Below are positions 62,650 to 64,000 of a stretch of DNA of 64,000 nt, in pieces. Position numbers and translations under genes: made by a program. The notes beneath the pieces were generated by a model that ran no database searches, was not told where the DNA came from, and was given only the letters and a program-made list of their open reading frames with translations. Position 1 is the stretch's first letter; every line of letters begins with the position of its first letter. The DNA is from Pyropia haitanensis (taxonomy: Eukaryota > Rhodophyta > Bangiophyceae > Bangiales > Bangiaceae). The stretch spans positions 3,237,590 to 3,301,589 of the forward strand of contig SDUX01000007.1 of assembly GCA_008729055.1 (NCBI GenBank), read 5' to 3'.

Positions 62650-64000
62650 ATGGCGTTTGCCACGCCCATTGCCGTCGGCAGCGGCGGGCATGCCACCGCC
62701 GCCGCGCACGGTTGGGCGGTCGCCACCGCTGCCGGCCGGGCGCCCCTGCCGCGCGCGGCGGCGGCGGCGGCGGCAGCGTCACGGCGTCGTACGGTCGCGT
62801 CTGCTGCCAACCCCGCCCCGCCGACCGTGTCGGCGGTCGGTGGTGCTGCCAGTGACCGCGGCGGGCGGCGGCGGTCGCGCGGCCCGCTGGTAGCGACCCC
62901 CCCTGCCGGCGGGGAGCCGCCGCTCGACTGCTTTGACATTGTGTGGGCGACGCCCGCCCGTCGGCTCCCAGCCGCCGGCAGCGACGGCGACGGCAGCAGC
63001 GGCAATGGCGCCACCACTGGCACGACGCCCCCCCCCCCTCCACGGACGCTCGTGTACATTGCCGGCCTGGATGGGCAGCCGCTGGGCCCCGCGCAGCTGA
63101 GCTCGGGCGCCCTCACCGCCGACTATGCGGTCGCGTCGCTGACGCACCGGCCGACCGACACGTCGTCGACGTGGGCGCAGCTGACCGCCTCGGCGGTCGC
63201 GGCGGTCGCGGCGGTTGCGGCCGCCACCGGCGCCGACCGCGTGACGCTCGTCGGCGAGTCGTTTGGCGCGCTCGTCGCGCTGCGGGTGGCGGCGGCGGCG
63301 CCGGCGGGGGCGGTCGACACGCTGACGCTGGTCAACTCGGCGACGGCCGTTGCGCGGCGCTCCCTCCCGGCCCTCACCGTCCGCGCCGTGTCGCCGCTGC
63401 TGCCGCTGCTGCAGGCCGACCTTGTCGGCGGCCGCCTGTTTTACACCGCCGCCGCGGCGGTCATGTGGGGCCTCCTCACCGACCGCACCCGCCTCGCGCG
63501 CGGCGGCGACGCCGACGCCGACGCTGACGCCGACGGCGGGTCGCCCGCTGACGGCGGGGGCGCCCCCTGGGACGCCCCCCGCGGGCTCGACGTGCGCCGC
63601 GCGCCGCTGGCGGCCACCCTCCACCGCACCCGCCTGATCCGCCAGTTTGTGGCCGCCCGCTGGGCTGATGACGCGGCCGTCGTGGCGGCCGTCGCGGGCG
63701 TCCGTGGCGGCGTCGGCCTCGTCGCGAGCGGCCGCGACCGCCTCCTCCCGTCGGTCGCCGAGGCGGACCGCCTCGCGCGGGTCCTCCGCGGCGGCGGCGT
63801 GCCCGTCTGGCGCACCACCCTCCCCGAGTCGGCGCACGCGTGCCTGCTGGAGCAGGGCGTCAGGCTCGGGGAGCTGCTCAAGGTGCACGACACGCCCGCG
63901 GGGGGGGCCGACGCGACGCGCGACCGCCGGTCGGCGGCGCCCGAAGCGCCGCCGCCACCGCCACGGCCGGTGCCGCCGTCGGCCGAAGCGGCCGCCGCCG
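62650..64000 (+). CDS. PES-like alpha/beta hydrolase (phytyl/fatty-acid ester synthase family), cut by window edge
   Basis: The ATG at 62650 (CTGCCATGG) opens a frame that stays open to the end of the window, 450 codons. A transit-like leader of about 100 Ala/Arg/Ser-rich residues is followed by RTLVYIAGLDGQPLGPAQLS (compare LYLPGIDGTGLG in plant PES proteins), LTHRPTDTSSTW and the nucleophile elbow TLVGESFGALVALRVA with Ser204. Further on are LTLVNSATA, an acid-bearing loop LVASGRDRLLPS and the catalytic His396 in LPESAHACLLEQG. In plastid PES1/PES2 this hydrolase domain is followed by a DGAT-type acyltransferase domain, expected beyond the right edge. The family esterifies phytol and diacylglycerol from chlorophyll and galactolipid breakdown in plastoglobules. 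The acyltransferase half cannot be seen. Confidence 0.8.
   Translation, partial: MAFATPIAVGSGGHATAAAHGWAVATAAGRAPLPRAAAAAAAASRRRTVASAANPAPPTVSAVGGAASDRGGRRRSRGPLVATPPAGGEPPLDCFDIVWATPARRLPAAGSDGDGSSGNGATTGTTPPPPPRTLVYIAGLDGQPLGPAQLSSGALTADYAVASLTHRPTDTSSTWAQLTASAVAAVAAVAAATGADRVTLVGESFGALVALRVAAAAPAGAVDTLTLVNSATAVARRSLPALTVRAVSPLLPLLQADLVGGRLFYTAAAAVMWGLLTDRTRLARGGDADADADADGGSPADGGGAPWDAPRGLDVRRAPLAATLHRTRLIRQFVAARWADDAAVVAAVAGVRGGVGLVASGRDRLLPSVAEADRLARVLRGGGVPVWRTTLPESAHACLLEQGVRLGELLKVHDTPAGGADATRDRRSAAPEAPPPPPRPVPPSAEAAAA

Overview
The window reads as nuclear DNA of a very GC-rich photosynthetic eukaryote, most likely an alga. Genes are short, with zero or one small GT-AG intron (234-421 nt). 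Many start codons sit in vertebrate/plant-like Kozak contexts, coding third positions are almost all G or C, and several proteins begin with Ala/Arg/Ser-rich putative plastid transit peptides. The gene set points to Archaeplastida: a BIN4-like topoisomerase VI subunit, a PES-like plastid ester synthase, a transit-peptide Cu+-ATPase and a CBM48 starch-binding protein. High GC, few introns and long low-complexity G/C tracts would fit a bangiophyte red alga such as Porphyra/Pyropia, but this is inference from style, and a GC-rich green alga is not excluded. Between the GC-rich genes lie lower-GC spacers without recognisable genes.

Layout. 1-727 (-): FAD synthase, cut by the left edge. 2629-3900: non-autonomous DNA transposon. 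4489-6150 (+): flavin-dependent monooxygenase. 7160-8087 (+): HVA22/TB2/DP1 ER-shaping protein, two exons. 8409-11297 (-): UvrC excinuclease. 12722-14058 (-): GH5 beta-glucanase. 14883-16661 (-): sucrose-type GPH/MFS transporter. 16839-18794 (+): weak membrane-protein ORF. 19139-22466 (-): P1B Cu+-ATPase. 25515-29099 (+): trypsin-like protease joined by a Thr/Pro linker to two malectin domains. 30322-31958 (+): RBR ubiquitin ligase. 32138-33237 (-): secreted orphan. 35327-36753 (+): LON-domain protein. 37169-37749 (-): orphan. 38114-39493 (-): acyl-protein-thioesterase-like hydrolase, two exons. 40875-42289 (+): AAAP amino-acid transporter. 45656-47172 (+): Myb/SANT protein. 48277-49334 (+): possible MFAP1-like splicing factor. 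49803-50824 (-): BIN4. 51839-52755 (+): AMPK-beta-like CBM48 protein with a CaaX end. 54889-55512 (+): BTB fragment. 57549-59628 (-): DOMON plus copper monooxygenase, two exons. 62650-64000 (+): PES-like alpha/beta hydrolase, cut by the right edge.

There are no operons. Loosely shared themes are carbohydrate handling (GH5, sugar transporter, malectin, CBM48), copper (Cu+-ATPase supplying cuproenzymes; DOMON/copper monooxygenase), DNA maintenance (UvrC, BIN4) and secretion. About ten genes are broken in frame exactly at a C or G homopolymer of 8 or more bases. Their conserved domains resume in the next frame, so I treat these as probable homopolymer-length errors in the assembly rather than pseudogenes, and give one span per gene.
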